Shown here: positions 17,667 to 29,000 of the stretch, one piece after another
How positions within the stretch are numbered: position 1 is the first letter of the stretch
How the letters are laid out: each line of letters starts with the position of its first letter
DNA from: Sphingobacterium phlebotomi
GTDB lineage: Bacteria; Bacteroidota; Bacteroidia; Sphingobacteriales; Sphingobacteriaceae
Assembly (NCBI RefSeq): GCF_008180195.1
Contig: NZ_VTAV01000008.1
Span: 62,001 to 126,000, forward strand
Reading direction: 5' to 3'
DNA: 64,000 nucleotides
Program-made: the position numbers and the translations under genes
Notes under the pieces: generated by a model
What the model saw: only the letters and a program-made list of their open reading frames with translations
Database searches by the model: none
Told to the model about the DNA's origin: nothing

Positions 17667-19706
17667 TTAATTATGATGTTTCATATCGAGTTTTATTTTT
17701 TTCAGTGTTTCAAGTTCGTGAATAGGGCGTTCCAGTTCATAGGGTATCGGCATGTTGGAGAATGCCTGGAAATACAGTAAACAAGCATCTTTCCACCAAA
17801 CCGCATCCTTTGCCTGAATCTTTAGTTTCGATTGCACTTCCGTAAATCGTTGTGCATCTATATACTGCTCCAATCGATCCCATGTCTTCTGAAATTCGCG
17901 CACGTCCTGCACGCCCCTATCATAACGAAAACAAAGTTCATCCCACAACGTACGGCCATTTTTCATGGTATGCCCCCATGGCACATGATGGAACCACAAA
18001 AGGAGGTTTTCCGGACATGATTTTATATCACCATATAAAGTTCTTAAAGGTTCATGGTATTGGGATACAGCATCACTCCCGCTTTTCGTGCGGTCGAATC
18101 CTATCCCGACGGTATCTGCATTATGATAGTACCACGGCATCCAATCTGGACGTCCCCCTTTCCTATCGCCCCAAGGTTCCGGTCCGTAATGATGATCAAA
18201 AGCGAAAATATGATGCAATCCGAGCGGCATCATGTAATCGACCACCGCTTCACGTGAATCCATCATGAGCTGGCGAACAGGCTGCACAAAATTCGGCTCG
18301 TCCGTAAAGGTCTGGTAAATCCATTCTTCCGCAATCTGTTCTGACGAAAGCTGGTGATTCCAAGCCAGACGACCGAAAGCATACCAGTTTGCCTGTGCAA
18401 AATGATGTCCCGTCCAATTCGTATCTTCACCGATATTGGCAACAGCAGATATGGCTGTTTTCTGATGGTTACCTAGGCTACTGTCCGTAATCCGTGCGAC
18501 CGAGCTATTTGGTCCTTGGCTATATGTCTCGGCGTCCAGTGTTTCCTTAAACAAAGGAGCCAAGTATACTAAATGATTCGAAAATCCCAGATACTCTTGG
18601 GTAATCTGAAATTCCACCATCTGCGGTGTTTTTTCCATCGCGCCAAAAAGTGGCGTAAAAGGCTCCCGTGGTTGAAAATCAATGGGTCCATTTTTTATCT
18701 GTATAATAACATTATCCCGAAATTTCCCATCCAACGGAACGAATTCTTGGTATGCTTGTTTGGCACGGTCTTCTTCGGTGGGATTATACACAAACGCCCG
18801 CCACATCACCACACCCCCATAAGGTTTTAATGCATCTGCTAACATATTGGCACCATCCGCGTGGGTACGTCCATAATCCTGTGGCCCTGGTTGTCCTTCC
18901 GAATTTGCCTTCACCAGAAAACCTCCAAAATCGGGAATATGTGTGTAAATCTCCTTGACCTTAGCTACCCACCAAGCTTGCACTTCCTTCCGCAGTGGAT
19001 CGGAATCGGATAAACCGTCCAGCACTTTCGGCGAAGAGAAGTTTGCAGACAGATAAACCTTTATACCATACTTTCGGAAAGCATCCGCTAACGCCTTCAC
19101 CTTTTCCAGATAGTCCGCTGTTAAAATTTGCGGCGAGGCATTGACATTGTTTAAAACCGTAGCGTTTATGCCTATAGATGCATTAGCCCGGGCATATTGC
19201 TCGTATCTCGGTGATAGCTGTTTCGGCAGTTCGTCCCACTTCCATAACGAATAACCGGCATAGCCCCGCTCCACCGTTCTGTCTAAATTATCCCAATGGT
19301 TCAAGATACGAATATCGTAATCCGGAATCTCCTCGATATCCAGATGTTCGATATCTGCTCCCGTTTCTTGCAACCTTAACAAATGGTAGGCGGCATACAA
19401 TAGCCCCGCGGGCTCCGCAGCGACCACCTCCACCCCTGTTCCGTCTCCTTTGATCTGATAGCCGTCCCTTAATTTTTTTATTTTCTTATCCAACCGCAAC
19501 GAGATCGATGAACCCCGCCAATAGCTTTCTAATTCCTGTTTTGCTAACTGCATCGTTTGATCTTTAGCTTGCAGACTGATCGTGCGTTGTTGCGCGATAT
19601 GTTTGTCTACCGGCGTGTATCGTAACCAAAGCTGGCTCCCGTCCTCTGCAAAAAGCGAACAAGGGAACAGTAATAGCAGCAAAAAAAATAGTCGTCTCAT
19701 TATCAC
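17667..19706 (-). CDS. aguA: GH67 alpha-glucuronidase
   Basis: GH67 enzymes remove (4-O-methyl)glucuronic acid from the non-reducing-end xylose of short xylo-oligosaccharides by inversion. The protein has a signal peptide (LLFPCSLFAED), an N-terminal domain (about residues 25-150) and a barrel with the family's conserved acidic blocks: KANSEGQPGPQDYGRTHADG (acid Glu), and GPIDFQPREPFTPLFG followed by MVEFQITQEY (the base pair Asp/Glu). Length (679 residues) is standard. An in-frame ATG two codons downstream (MRRLFF) is an equally good start. It is gene 5 of the operon, 16 nt after the cytoplasmic GH43, and complements the GH115 enzyme, which acts on internal branches. Confidence 0.95.
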   Translation of the reverse strand: MIMRRLFFLLLLLFPCSLFAEDGSQLWLRYTPVDKHIAQQRTISLQAKDQTMQLAKQELESYWRGSSISLRLDKKIKKLRDGYQIKGDGTGVEVVAAEPAGLLYAAYHLLRLQETGADIEHLDIEEIPDYDIRILNHWDNLDRTVERGYAGYSLWKWDELPKQLSPRYEQYARANASIGINATVLNNVNASPQILTADYLEKVKALADAFRKYGIKVYLSANFSSPKVLDGLSDSDPLRKEVQAWWVAKVKEIYTHIPDFGGFLVKANSEGQPGPQDYGRTHADGANMLADALKPYGGVVMWRAFVYNPTEEDRAKQAYQEFVPLDGKFRDNVIIQIKNGPIDFQPREPFTPLFGAMEKTPQMVEFQITQEYLGFSNHLVYLAPLFKETLDAETYSQGPNSSVARITDSSLGNHQKTAISAVANIGEDTNWTGHHFAQANWYAFGRLAWNHQLSSEQIAEEWIYQTFTDEPNFVQPVRQLMMDSREAVVDYMMPLGLHHIFAFDHHYGPEPWGDRKGGRPDWMPWYYHNADTVGIGFDRTKSGSDAVSQYHEPLRTLYGDIKSCPENLLLWFHHVPWGHTMKNGRTLWDELCFRYDRGVQDVREFQKTWDRLEQYIDAQRFTEVQSKLKIQAKDAVWWKDACLLYFQAFSNMPIPYELERPIHELETLKKIKLDMKHHN

Positions 19707-19722
19707 GGGTTATCGTTCTTAG

Positions 19723-20685
19723 TTATTGTCCTGCTATGGTCTTTATCAATCCCTGTTTATCATATTCCAGTTCGACCATCTTCATGCTGCGCAACCATGT
19801 CTTTCCGCCGGAGGGAACGGCATCATGGTAAAACAGGAACCACTGTCCATTAAATTCCAAGATGCTGTGGTGTGTTGTCCAACCGACCACGGGTGTTAGT
19901 ATCACCCCTTGATAGGTAAAAGGACCATACGGATTGTCCCCAATAGCATAGCACAACAAATGGGTATCGCCAGTAGAATACGAAAAGTAATATTTTCCTT
20001 GGTATTTATGTACCCATGACGCTTCAAAAAAACGGCGTTCGGTATCGCCCTGTTTCAGGGGATTACCTTCCTCGTCCAGCAAAACCACATCACGCGGTGC
20101 TTCGGCAAACTCCAGCATATCATCTTGTAACTTCGCTATCTTCGGGCAAAGAGCCCGTTCATGAAAATGCGGAAGTTCGCAAGGAGGCGTCAACTTATTA
20201 TCCCGATAAAACTGCAATTGCCCACCCCATATCCCACCAAAATAGATGTAATATGCTCCATTATCTTCAAAAACACAAGGGTCGATGCTGTAGCTACCCT
20301 TTATCGGGTGGGGTTCTGGAATAAAAGGCCCCTCTGGCATATCACTGGTGGCTACACCTAAACGGAAAATATCGTTCTGGTCTTTCAGTGGAAAGTACAT
20401 GTGATACTTCCCATCCTTATGGGCTACATCAGCATCCCATAATTGCCTCCCAGCCCAAGGGATGTCCTGAACCGATAGCGCAACGCCATGATCAATCACA
20501 CCGGCATCCCGATCTTCCATCGAAAAAACATGATAGTCCCGCATATCGAAATGATCACCGTTATCATTTTCTGCTATACCGCTCTCCCAATCATGGGATG
20601 GGTATATATAAATCTTATCTTCAAATACGTGGGCAGATGGGTCTGCCATATAATCGTTCGGAAATAAATACCTAGGCATCTTCAT
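19723..20685 (-). CDS. GH43 subfamily 1-like xylosidase/arabinofuranosidase, no signal peptide
   Basis: This is a single-domain five-bladed propeller of 320 residues. The carboxylates appear in DYMADPSAHVF (base), SIDPCVFED (modulator) and RRFFEASWVHK (acid). The N-terminus (MKMPRYLFPND) has no signal peptide, so unlike the other glycosidases of the operon it should act in the cytoplasm on imported xylobiose or arabinoxylobiose. It sits 17 nt after the GH10 gene and two genes after the MFS transporter, which fits processing of imported products. Confidence 0.9.
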   Translation of the reverse strand: MKMPRYLFPNDYMADPSAHVFEDKIYIYPSHDWESGIAENDNGDHFDMRDYHVFSMEDRDAGVIDHGVALSVQDIPWAGRQLWDADVAHKDGKYHMYFPLKDQNDIFRLGVATSDMPEGPFIPEPHPIKGSYSIDPCVFEDNGAYYIYFGGIWGGQLQFYRDNKLTPPCELPHFHERALCPKIAKLQDDMLEFAEAPRDVVLLDEEGNPLKQGDTERRFFEASWVHKYQGKYYFSYSTGDTHLLCYAIGDNPYGPFTYQGVILTPVVGWTTHHSILEFNGQWFLFYHDAVPSGGKTWLRSMKMVELEYDKQGLIKTIAGQ

Positions 20686-20702
20686 ATTAAAAGGGTGTCA
20701 AG

Positions 20703-21845
20703 TTATTTTGTTAAATCGATAAGGTCTTCAAAAAACGGTTTCGGTTCATAGTTACGGTCGAACAACAAAGGATAATCGGTACGACCTTCGATCGGCCAGT
20801 CGTTCTTCCAGGAATCTGCGTCCCCGACCCCCCACAAGGTCACCCGACTGATCTTGTCTTGATACTTCACGTATAACTTAAAGAAATCAACATAGCGCTC
20901 GCCCAATTTTTTCATCTTATCCTCCGGTAGGCTTTCCTTATAGGGGTCTAAGCTCTTGGCATAGGCTGCGGTATCGGTCAACTCGGCTCCTCTATGTCTT
21001 CTTGCATTCGGTAGAACAGATATATCCATCTCGGTAACCATGACTTTAACCCCCAAATCCGCAAAATCATTTATCGTTTTCTCTGTTTCTTCCAGAGAGG
21101 CGTGGGTTAACCCATGATGCTCCTGCATGCCCAACCCATCAATTTTGACACCGGCATCCTGTAGTTTCTTTGCCAACCGAACAATTCCTTCACGCTTCGC
21201 CGGAATCGAGGTGGAATAATCATTATAGTAAAGTTCGGCATCGGGATCTGCTTCATGCGCAAATTGAAAAGCTAACGGAATGAAATCTTCGCCGATAATT
21301 TCATAAAATTTACTCTTTCTGTATTCACCATTATCTAAGATCGCTTCGTTTACCACATCCCATCCATGGACACGTCCCTTATACCGGGAAACGACGGTAT
21401 GAATATGGCTTCGCATCCGTTCAATCAACACCTCCCGCGAAACATCATTCCCTTCTTTGTCGGAAAAAAACCATCGGGGTGCCTGTGAGTGCCATATTAA
21501 CGTATGTCCCACGATATGCATATGGTGCTTTTCACCATACGCAACAAACTGGTCGGCATCCTTAAAATAGAACTCACCTTCACGAGGCTGGATAAACATA
21601 CTTTTCATACAATTTTCGGCAACGATCGAGTTAAAATGCTCTTCAACAACTTTGCTGGCAGCAGGATTACGTTCCCAAATCTGTACTAAGTTTAAAGCCG
21701 TACCGACATAAAATTGCTCAGCATATGCCTCCTTAAAAACGGCCTCATTCTTCTTACTGGTTACCTGTGAATTTGTGGAAGTGCAGCCCACACCCCACGT
21801 CGCTATTCCAGCTAAAATTACGGTTTTTACGATATTCATATTCAA
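20703..21845 (-). CDS. GH10 endo-1,4-beta-xylanase lipoprotein (compact)
   Basis: A single-domain GH10 xylanase of 380 residues without CBM insertion. It has a lipoprotein signal (TWGVGC, Cys about 21), acid/base Glu167 in WDVVNEAILD and nucleophile Glu272 in VTEMDISVL. Unlike the large GH10 at 4487 it is encoded with periplasmic enzymes and follows the MFS gene by 13 nt, so it probably shortens imported oligosaccharides in the periplasm while the larger enzyme attacks the polymer outside. Confidence 0.95.
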   Translation of the reverse strand: MNMNIVKTVILAGIATWGVGCTSTNSQVTSKKNEAVFKEAYAEQFYVGTALNLVQIWERNPAASKVVEEHFNSIVAENCMKSMFIQPREGEFYFKDADQFVAYGEKHHMHIVGHTLIWHSQAPRWFFSDKEGNDVSREVLIERMRSHIHTVVSRYKGRVHGWDVVNEAILDNGEYRKSKFYEIIGEDFIPLAFQFAHEADPDAELYYNDYSTSIPAKREGIVRLAKKLQDAGVKIDGLGMQEHHGLTHASLEETEKTINDFADLGVKVMVTEMDISVLPNARRHRGAELTDTAAYAKSLDPYKESLPEDKMKKLGERYVDFFKLYVKYQDKISRVTLWGVGDADSWKNDWPIEGRTDYPLLFDRNYEPKPFFEDLIDLTK

Positions 21846-21858
21846 TTTATATTTCTAG

Positions 21859-23271
21859 TTAATGTTTGTGTCTATTTTCTATTTCGTAATTGATTTTATC
21901 GATTAGATCATCTTCCAGTTTGTATTTGGAAATAATAAACATGGCTACGACTAATAGCAAAGCCGGAATAACGACCACGAGCCATAAAATACCTTGCTCG
22001 GCAAAGGCAGATTGCGTCAATGTATTATCTTTATCAAAGCCTACATAGGCTAATACTAAGCCGGGTACAACGCCGCCTAAGGCCATTCCGGCTTTATAAA
22101 AAATCCCGGTCAGCGCATTTACAATGCCGGAAATCCGTTTGCCCGTAGTATGTTCTCCATAAGATATAACCTCCGGCACCAGTGCCCACATATAGCCTGT
22201 GGCGACAATGATGCCGGTTGATTTTACAAACTGCGCAACAAGCACCAACCATATCAGCGATTTTAAAGAAGGAACGACCGATATGACATAGAGCATAACC
22301 ATCCCCACAATAGCAATGCTGAGAAACACGTAAAACATTTGCTTCTTACCGATCGCCCGCTTGATGGCAGGCACCAAGGGCATAAAGATGAATGCCGGAA
22401 TGGAGCCTAATGCCATGAAATAAGGCAGCATTTCGGGAGCCTGCACGTTATAGATCATGTAATAGGATCCGGCAGAGTTCCCAATGGCCATCATGGCAAA
22501 TGCGGTGATAAAAAAGAATGCCAGCACGCGGAGCGGACCGTTATGCTTAAACTCTACCCATAAATCGGAAACCTGCACTTTCTCCGTATCTTTTTCATCC
22601 ATGACCACCCGCTCTTTGGTCTGTGTGTAGCAAAACACGAGTAAAGCCAACCCCACAATAGCATAAATGGTCATCGTGATGAACCACGCTTCGCCCGATT
22701 CGCGGGAGTTGATCTTCCCATCTGGCGAAAAATATTGTACGACGATAGGCACACCGTATCCTACGGCCAGCCCACCTAGATTCGCCATGAACATACGCAC
22801 GGATGTTAGTTTCGTAATCTCATCCGTATCCCGTGTCAACGAAGCATTAAGTGCGCCATAGGGTACATTGATCAAGGTATAGAGCATAGACAGTCCGACA
22901 TAGGTCACATAGGTGTAAACCAATGATCCGGAAAACCCATTCCAAAAACACAGGATCGCAAATCCGGTGAGTGGTATCCCTCCTAAAACAAGGTAAGAAC
23001 GGTATTTTCCCATTTTGGGATTACGTTTATCTACGAAAGCACCTACAATAGGATCCCAAATAACGTCTACGATCCGAACGACTAAAAACATAACACCGGC
23101 AGCCGCGGCGGAAATGCCGAAAACATTCGTGTAGAAAATAAGCAAGTACATCGAAACCGTTTGGTAAATAAGGTTCTGGGCCAGATCGCCAGATCCAAAT
23201 CCTATGCGTTGTACATGTGACAGCTTATAAAAGCCTTTTGATTCGTTAACCAAACGTGTTTCTGCGTTCAT
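21859..23271 (-). CDS. GPH/MFS family sugar:cation symporter (xyloside transporter)
   Basis: The sequence has about 12 hydrophobic segments and the hallmarks of the glycoside-pentoside-hexuronide family: an N-terminal FGSGDLAQNL segment and a loop with VDVIWDPIVGAFVDKRNPKMGKYR, similar to MelB and XynT/XylP. It is an inner-membrane importer expected to carry xylose, xylobiose or short decorated xylosides from the periplasm into the cytoplasm by proton or sodium symport. It is gene 2 of the operon, 30 nt after GH115. The substrate is inferred from neighbours. Confidence 0.92.
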   Translation of the reverse strand: MNAETRLVNESKGFYKLSHVQRIGFGSGDLAQNLIYQTVSMYLLIFYTNVFGISAAAAGVMFLVVRIVDVIWDPIVGAFVDKRNPKMGKYRSYLVLGGIPLTGFAILCFWNGFSGSLVYTYVTYVGLSMLYTLINVPYGALNASLTRDTDEITKLTSVRMFMANLGGLAVGYGVPIVVQYFSPDGKINSRESGEAWFITMTIYAIVGLALLVFCYTQTKERVVMDEKDTEKVQVSDLWVEFKHNGPLRVLAFFFITAFAMMAIGNSAGSYYMIYNVQAPEMLPYFMALGSIPAFIFMPLVPAIKRAIGKKQMFYVFLSIAIVGMVMLYVISVVPSLKSLIWLVLVAQFVKSTGIIVATGYMWALVPEVISYGEHTTGKRISGIVNALTGIFYKAGMALGGVVPGLVLAYVGFDKDNTLTQSAFAEQGILWLVVVIPALLLVVAMFIISKYKLEDDLIDKINYEIENRHKH

Positions 23272-23301
23272 GTTGTGATATATCTTGTTGTTTTTATGAT
23301 T

Positions 23302-25809
23302 TTATAATTTGACGGGGCGTTGCATGCTTTCGGGTGCGCCGAGATAAGTGGGTTGCAGTCCACCGAAATCCAGCATAATTTTTTGAATGACAATGCCGTG
23401 CTCCAGGGGCCGGATACGGATCGTATATTCCCCTTTAGCCGGAAAATTATGCGTCGTGGCATTTTCAATAATCCGATTGGCTTGCCAACGACCTAATTCT
23501 CCTTTGTAATGACCATTAATATTAAGAATCTGCTCTTCCCCCCCATTTATAGAGACGGCGTAGCGAAGACCGCGATTGGCATTATAATTTAAAGTTGGTG
23601 AGGTGAGCACGATTAGTTTAGCCTGACCGGTCGATTGTGCGTCGACCTTATATTCTAAGTAGACCTGTTCATCCAATGGCGCCGTAACCGGCAACGTCGT
23701 GATCGCAGAAGCAGTTTTGCCCAAATTCGGCAGCTCTGTCCACGACACCTGAGCAGAATGACTTGCCCGATGGAAATTCATGGCCTCTATCGATACATAA
23801 CCATTCTCTTCTACAAAAACTTTTGACGCTGCGTTAGCGGAAGCCGAGTCTAGATACGTCACCTTTGGCATAATGCTATGTGGTGGATTATTCCAGCTGG
23901 TATATCCTATCCGAACCTGATCCATCATATGCTTCCATTTGCCATCAGACAACGTATTGAAATGCAGGGTCAACAAAGAATCCCGTTCAAATCCTTCTTT
24001 CACTTTATCTGCCCAGTAGTTTGCTTGTATATCGTTCTCCGCAACGTAAAAATCATTCTTCGCTTTGGCATAGTACATATCGTATAAGTTTGACATACCG
24101 TTGATCGGGAACAGAACCAGTTGGTCAAATGCATCTTTATAAGCATGCGGCAATTGATGATATAAACGCATGGCATCCACCAGCAATTGGCGATATTCCT
24201 GTACGACCGTTTCAAACTCATTATAATTTTCTAGGCTGTACGTTTTATCGTCTAATAGTTCAGGCGTTACACGATGGTTGAATTTCGTATACATATCGAT
24301 CAGACGAGCAGCTTCTTTCGCATAGGCAGCGCCAAACTGTTGCGCGCACCATTCCTCCGTATGTGTTAAGAGATTAGCCGGATTAAAACGTTTAGGATCC
24401 CAGGCCATGTCTAAGAAAAAAGAAATTGGATATTCCATGGGCTTCAGATCGCCCACGTTGACCACCCATATTTTGTCTACACCGTGTTCATAGGTGAGGT
24501 TCATTTGTTCCCACACTCTGGAAATCTGACTTACGTTGAGCCATTTGGTATTACGCGGACCGCCCACATAGTCGAAATGGTAATACATGCCATATCCACC
24601 TTTGCGAGGCTTAGCATCCAATGCGGGGAGCTTGCGTACATTGCCCCAATTGTCGTCACAGAACAGCAACGTGACGTCATCAGGCACCCGCATACCCTCA
24701 TCGTAATAATCCTGCACCTCTTTATACAGCGCCCACACTTGCGGTGTTTGTTCCGGTTTTTTACCGGTCACTTCTTTGATGATCTGACGTTGGTCTTTTA
24801 CAATTTCCTCCAATAGACTAACGTTTTGCTCGTCACTCATCGGTTCATCCCCATCGCCACGCATAGCAATGGTCACGATGGTTTCCCAGTCTTTGGTGCG
24901 CTCCATACCGCCACGCCAAAATTCCTGGAGGCCTTTTTTGTTTCTACTGTAGTCCCAAGCACCTGCATTACCATGACGCTTCCATTCTGCCTGTGCCCGT
25001 GCCATGGGTTCGTGGTGCGACGTGCTCATCACGATGCCCATTTCATTGGCCAGTATGCCGTTTTGAGGATCATCGTCATAAAAAGCATTACCCCACATGG
25101 CTGGCCACAGAAAGTTGCCTTTCAAGCGGAGGATCAATTCAAAAACGGTTTCGTAAAACTGGCTGTTATAGCCCCCGAAGGTGTGATTAGTCCAGCGCGT
25201 TAATGCCGGGTATTCATCGTTGAGAAAGATACCACGATATTGTACGGCAGGTTCTCCATCCGTATAGATACCGGGCTTTATGTATAAATTTGCTTTAGGC
25301 TCTACCGGTATGTCTGCCCAATAATACCAAGGCGATACCCCCATTTGTTCGGACAATTCGTAGATGCCGTAAATTGTTCCGCGCTTGTCGCTTCCGGCAA
25401 TAACAAGCGCCGATTCGATACCCGCTGCGGGATTGTTGACGACGGCAATCAAAAATTTCTCCCGCTTTCCGTCTATTTCCTTACGCTCCAGTAACCCTTT
25501 TTCCAATAACCCGTCAACAAGAGCAGATTGCCCCACCGTACCTATCCATATGCTTTTCGGCGCATCGGGCTGGCTTTCGGCTCTTTTTCCGGCGACTTTT
25601 TCAAAATCTTGCTGTAAGCTTTCAACGGCACGCAAAACACCTTTATCATCATTAGGGTCGACCTGCAAAGGAAGAGGTTGCCCATCCATGATAATAGGAA
25701 GATATCCGGGCGCCGATACATCGAACACGAATCGGTCTTCTGATTGCGCTCGTAATATTAAACTGAAAAAAATAAAGCAAAAGATAACCAGGTATTGTTT
25801 TATGATCAT
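23302..25809 (-). CDS. GH115 xylan alpha-1,2-glucuronidase
   Basis: A periplasmic enzyme (signal peptide to about residue 22, LILRAQ) of 835 residues that removes (4-O-methyl)glucuronic acid from internal as well as terminal xylose units. Conserved GH115 blocks are visible: YRGIFLNDEYPALTRW, NFLWPAMWGNAFYDDDP, MSTSHHEPMARAQ and LLFCDDNWGNVRKLP, followed by a helical domain and a C-terminal beta domain (from about residue 680). It is the first gene of the nine-gene operon, divergent from the hybrid two-component system across a 236-nt gap that must hold the operon promoter. Confidence 0.94.
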   Translation of the reverse strand: MIIKQYLVIFCFIFFSLILRAQSEDRFVFDVSAPGYLPIIMDGQPLPLQVDPNDDKGVLRAVESLQQDFEKVAGKRAESQPDAPKSIWIGTVGQSALVDGLLEKGLLERKEIDGKREKFLIAVVNNPAAGIESALVIAGSDKRGTIYGIYELSEQMGVSPWYYWADIPVEPKANLYIKPGIYTDGEPAVQYRGIFLNDEYPALTRWTNHTFGGYNSQFYETVFELILRLKGNFLWPAMWGNAFYDDDPQNGILANEMGIVMSTSHHEPMARAQAEWKRHGNAGAWDYSRNKKGLQEFWRGGMERTKDWETIVTIAMRGDGDEPMSDEQNVSLLEEIVKDQRQIIKEVTGKKPEQTPQVWALYKEVQDYYDEGMRVPDDVTLLFCDDNWGNVRKLPALDAKPRKGGYGMYYHFDYVGGPRNTKWLNVSQISRVWEQMNLTYEHGVDKIWVVNVGDLKPMEYPISFFLDMAWDPKRFNPANLLTHTEEWCAQQFGAAYAKEAARLIDMYTKFNHRVTPELLDDKTYSLENYNEFETVVQEYRQLLVDAMRLYHQLPHAYKDAFDQLVLFPINGMSNLYDMYYAKAKNDFYVAENDIQANYWADKVKEGFERDSLLTLHFNTLSDGKWKHMMDQVRIGYTSWNNPPHSIMPKVTYLDSASANAASKVFVEENGYVSIEAMNFHRASHSAQVSWTELPNLGKTASAITTLPVTAPLDEQVYLEYKVDAQSTGQAKLIVLTSPTLNYNANRGLRYAVSINGGEEQILNINGHYKGELGRWQANRIIENATTHNFPAKGEYTIRIRPLEHGIVIQKIMLDFGGLQPTYLGAPESMQRPVKL

Positions 25810-26045
25810 AACGATTTATTCATGTGTTTAGCTTGAGGGTAAAGGTAAATCAATAGGTAATCAAAGACAATCCAGCACGTTACATTCCATCTTTCTTTTG
25901 TTGCAAAGACCTTTTCATATGTTACATATTCATTCCTTTCTGTTTCAGGTTTAGATTTCGTCGCATATTTTACATAAAAAACACATCCTCCGGCCGAATA
26001 AAAGAATAGATTTTGTATCTTCCCTTTGAATAACCGTAAAAACCA
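25810..26045. promoter_or_regulatory. Divergent control region between the xylan operon and its hybrid regulator
   Basis: This 236-nt AT-rich gap separates GH115 (-) from the hybrid two-component gene (+) and should hold both promoters and the regulator's binding site. On the - strand a sequence TACCTTTA, close to the Bacteroidota -7 box TAnnTTTG, lies about 35-42 nt before the GH115 start. On the + strand TAGATTTTG at 26007-26015 is a weak -7 candidate. No convincing -33 partner was found for either, so exact promoters are not assigned. Confidence 0.5.
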
Positions 26046-29000
26046 ATGTTAAGAGTATTTTTGCTTTCGATATTTTCTTTCTGTACACTCTTAGTTAGTG
26101 GACAGGCTACCCGTATCTATGATCATCGAGACTATGGATTTGGTGAATTATCGTCCAATCTGATCAAAAGCATCTCCCAGGATAAAAATGGCTATATATG
26201 GATCGCTACGGAATATGGACTCAATAAATTTGATGGGATACGGTTTATACAATACTTACATGATATACAGGACAGCACCTCCATTTCCAGTAACCATGTG
26301 ACGATTCTCCATCGGGATTGCCGCGATCACTTATGGATTGGGTGCTCGAATGGCTTACAATACTACGACGAAAATAAGGATCAGTTTATACGCATCCAGT
26401 TTCCGGATCAAATAGCGCCGCATATCACCGATATCTTAACACGTCAGGATGAATCACTCTTGGTCACCACTTCGGGATGGGGACTTTTTTCCATCGATAT
26501 CGCTAACGGCATCGCCGTTCCGTTAGAAGGCGCAAATCAGCGTATTGGGGGGATGTACGGTCGTAAGCTCATCGAAGATAAGGATCAGCATATTTGGATT
26601 GCCATGGATCGCCTAGGTGTTTTCCGGCTGTCGCCAGACTTCCAACAGGTGCGGAAGCTATCTCCCGATCAGGTTCCTTTCCCCAATGGAGACAAATATA
26701 ATATGTTGGCAACCAACACGGGTGATGTGGTCTTGAGCTATCACGCGGAGATGGTTCTGGCAGATCGATCAGCTCGCCATTTTCAACCCATTACTTTTAA
26801 CGGTAATCGGAGACCATTTATCAATGAGATACAGCTAAATGAAGAAGGGACAACGGTCATTGTCAGCACGGAACGCGAAGGCATGTGGCATTTGCCGCTG
26901 TCGGAACGTCCGCTTCGGCTCCAACAGATGGAACTTTCTAATCTCGATAAAAATTACAGCAATGCCCGTATATCAAGTTTCCTCCAAGATAGAGAAAAGA
27001 ATCTGTGGCTGGGTTGGTTTCAGCGGGGTTTGGTTTTTATTCCGTCCAGCAATAAACAATTTGAATTCTGGCGGGTACTGGAAATAGAAGAATCTGATAA
27101 AAACAAGATTAACGCCATTACAACAGATTACCACGGCTATATATGGTATAGCGTAGATGGCATGGGCGTTTTTCAGGCGGATAGCGCCGGACATATCATC
27201 CAAACTCTTCCGGACTTAAACGATATAACCCAACTTACCCTGGGTGATCAAGGCGACATATGGTTTTTATCCTATAAACGAGGACTCGGCAAGATTGCAA
27301 ATGGTCGTGAAATCATTTACCTGAACCAATTTTCGGGTGGCGATACCAATACCATGATCTTCGGAAAGAACAAAAAACTTTATATCTCTATCTTCGGCCG
27401 TGGTTTTATAGAATATGATCCCCGTACCAATACATCAAGACAATTTAGCATGAACAATACCATTACTTCGGCTGGGACGCTGGGAAATGATTGGATCAAT
27501 ACCATCCTATGTGATCAGGAAGGATTGATTTGGCTAGGCCATCACAAAGGAATTAGTTGTTATGATCCGCGAAAAAATGCATTCGTCAATCAGCGGGCAA
27601 ATCGCGACCTCTCCGAGCAAATCGTGCTGTCATTGTTACAAGATAAACAGCAAAATATATGGGTCGGGACGTACAATGGACTGCATAAGATTGCGAAAAG
27701 CACATGGGAGTTATCGAGCTATACGACCAACAATGGGCTCTCCAGTAATGTTATTTCGGGTTTAGGCGAAGACAAACAAGGTAATATCTGGTGTAGCACC
27801 TATAACGGCATCAATTATGTAAACCCAACCGATAATAAAGTTGTAAACTACTATACGGGAGATGGGCTGGTCGATCGCTCGTACAATAGTTCTGTTTATC
27901 ATCAAGATGCCGATGGGAAGATCTATTATGGCGGAAAACAGGGCATCACGTCATTCTTCCCACAACAGATTCATATATCCGAATATACACACCCGGTGTA
28001 TATTACGAACTTATACATCCGAAACCAAACCATCAAGCCGGGAGACCTGTCGGGCGGGAAACCAATCTACACACAAGGACTTTCTAAGGCTAACACGTTT
28101 TATTTTGGGAGTCAGGATGATAGCTTTACGTTGGAATTATCGACGATGGATTTCAATAGTCCGGAAAACATCCACTATGAGTATCGGTTAAAAGGCTTCA
28201 ACAAAACTTGGAACACGACCCTACCAGGCGTCAATCTCATTACATATAACAATCTGTCGTCAGGGGAACACGAACTGGAAATCAGAGCCTGCAAATTCGG
28301 CGCCTATTCGGAGAGCAAATTCGTCACGTTACATGTTATGCCTCCATGGTACCGCAGCACGCTTGCTTATCTCATCTACTTAGCGGTATTCATTGGCATA
28401 CTTACCCTGATTGCCAATTATCTCCGGGAGCGCCGGCTGGAAAAGTTACATGCTTATAAACTTCAGCTTTTTACAGATATCTCCCACGAGATCCGTTCTC
28501 CCCTTACACTGGTTCTTAGCCCCATCGATAAGTTGATTAAAAATGCGACCGATAGACAGGCAAAAGAAACCCTGCAAAATATGCGTAGGAATGCGCATCG
28601 GATTTTAAATCTTGTCAACCAACTGCTCGATATCCGTAAATTGGAAAGTGGTCAGCTTCAATTAAAGTTTCAGGAAACCAACCTGACAGACTTTATTAAA
28701 CAATGTGCTGAGGCGTATGAACAACAAGCCGAGGAAAGAAACATCACCTTTCAGATCACTTCCGATGCTACTTACATACCGGTTTGGATGGACACGAATA
28801 GTCTGGATAAGGTACTCCATAATCTACTGTCAAACGCTTTTAAATATACACCAGATGGCGGTACTATAAACGTCCATGTCACATCCTCTTTCAACAAACA
28901 GAACACCAAACAGCCTAGTTATGCGGAAATAACGGTCTCCGACACCGGTCCGGGGATACCCGAAGAGGATACGCTGAAGATTTTCAAACGATTTTATCAA

